This document shows positions 6,548 to 6,663 of a stretch of 6,663 nt of DNA, one piece after another. The DNA lies in the NCBI GenBank assembly GCA_028719265.1, contig JAQUKF010000050.1, positions 1 through 6,663 of the forward strand. The letters are read 5' to 3'. A model generated the notes under the pieces. That model was not told the origin of the DNA, made no database searches, and worked only from the letters and a program-made list of their open reading frames with translations. The stretch is from Candidatus Omnitrophota bacterium (GTDB taxonomy: Bacteria; Omnitrophota; Gorgyraeia; Gygaellales; Profunditerraquicolaceae). The translations under genes and the position numbers were made by a program. Position 1 is the first letter of the stretch. Each line of letters opens with the position of its first letter.

Positions 6548-6577
6548 ATTATAAATATAAAACTATTACTTTTTCAA
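6548..6577 (-). promoter_or_regulatory. Candidate sigma-70-type promoter of the operon (distal)
   Basis: On the minus strand TTGAAA (6577-6572) is followed after 18 nt by a perfect TATAAT (6553-6548). The surroundings at 6541-6582 are extremely AT-rich compared with the genes. Transcription would begin near 6541, giving a leader of about 65 nt before moxR. This is the best promoter-like pair upstream of the operon. Such AT-rich tracts produce chance matches, so start mapping would be needed to settle it. Confidence 0.5.
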
Positions 6578-6578
6578 T

Positions 6579-6597
6579 ATTTTGTCAACTACAAAAT
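6579..6597 (-). repeat. Perfect 7-bp inverted repeat just upstream of the promoter (possible operator)
   Basis: ATTTTGT and ACAAAAT form a perfect inverted repeat with a 5-nt centre (AGTTG on the minus strand). It ends 2 bp before the candidate -35 element TTGAAA and covers a separate TTGACA hexamer (6588-6583). The position suits a regulator-binding site, but the arms are AT-rich and the region is low in complexity, so chance is a real alternative. It has no T-tract or GC-rich stem, so it does not look like a terminator. Confidence 0.3.
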
Positions 6598-6663
6598 CAG
6601 TCAAGACGCTTTCTATAACCCTCCATAAACAAAAGAGTTATACAACAATTCTTTTATCCTGGT

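Noticed and set aside
6557..6588. TTGACA (6588-6583) as the -35 element of the operon promoter
   Set aside because: At 17-nt spacing the -10 would be TAGTTT (three of six matches), and the better TTTTAT is at 20 nt. TTGAAA with TATAAT at 18 nt is a better pair.

Overview
The window is one tightly packed minus-strand operon. It encodes a MoxR AAA+ ATPase with a membrane-associated VWA ('Bat', Bacteroides aerotolerance-type) module, and it is read from about 6540 down past position 1. The organism is most likely a diderm (Gram-negative-type) bacterium with moderate GC: there are a lipoprotein signal, SurA/parvulin-like periplasmic architecture and several inner-membrane proteins. The style (short overlapping genes, Lys/Glu-rich proteins, AT-rich promoter) fits an uncultivated PVC-side lineage such as Omnitrophota. 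That placement is an impression from sequence style, not a demonstrated assignment.

Layout in transcription order (right to left): a promoter/leader region (about 6477-6663) with a strong ribosome binding site; a MoxR ATPase (6476-5484); a DUF58 protein (5476-4592); a membrane-anchored TPR plus SurA/PpiC-like protein with an apparently degenerate isomerase domain (4595-3387); a lipoprotein with a membrane segment and a BatD/DUF4381-like cytoplasmic tail (3406-2456); BatA (2469-1471); BatB (1474-461); and the first 153 codons of a BatC-like TPR protein (459-1), cut by the window edge. Neighbouring genes overlap by 4, 20, 14 and 4 nt or are separated by only 7 and 1 nt. No internal terminator or promoter was seen, so this looks like one polycistronic, translationally coupled unit.

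How the genes may work together (family knowledge plus inference): MoxR ATPases act with VWA-domain partners as chaperone-like or cofactor-loading machines. Here the cytoplasmic MoxR and DUF58 proteins would couple to membrane components. By the positive-inside rule, BatA and BatB place their VWA domains in the periplasm, and the lipoprotein/TM protein carries a charged C-terminal domain in the cytoplasm. The two TPR-bearing proteins would offer periplasmic protein-binding surfaces.

The most unusual element is the TPR/SurA-like gene between the DUF58 gene and the BatD-like gene. The usual moxR-DUF58-(DUF4381-like)-batA-batB-batC order is otherwise kept, which makes a periplasmic chaperone a candidate dedicated subunit of this variant Bat system. 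Plus-strand ORFs throughout are antisense shadows, and no RNA genes, CRISPR arrays or mobile elements were seen.
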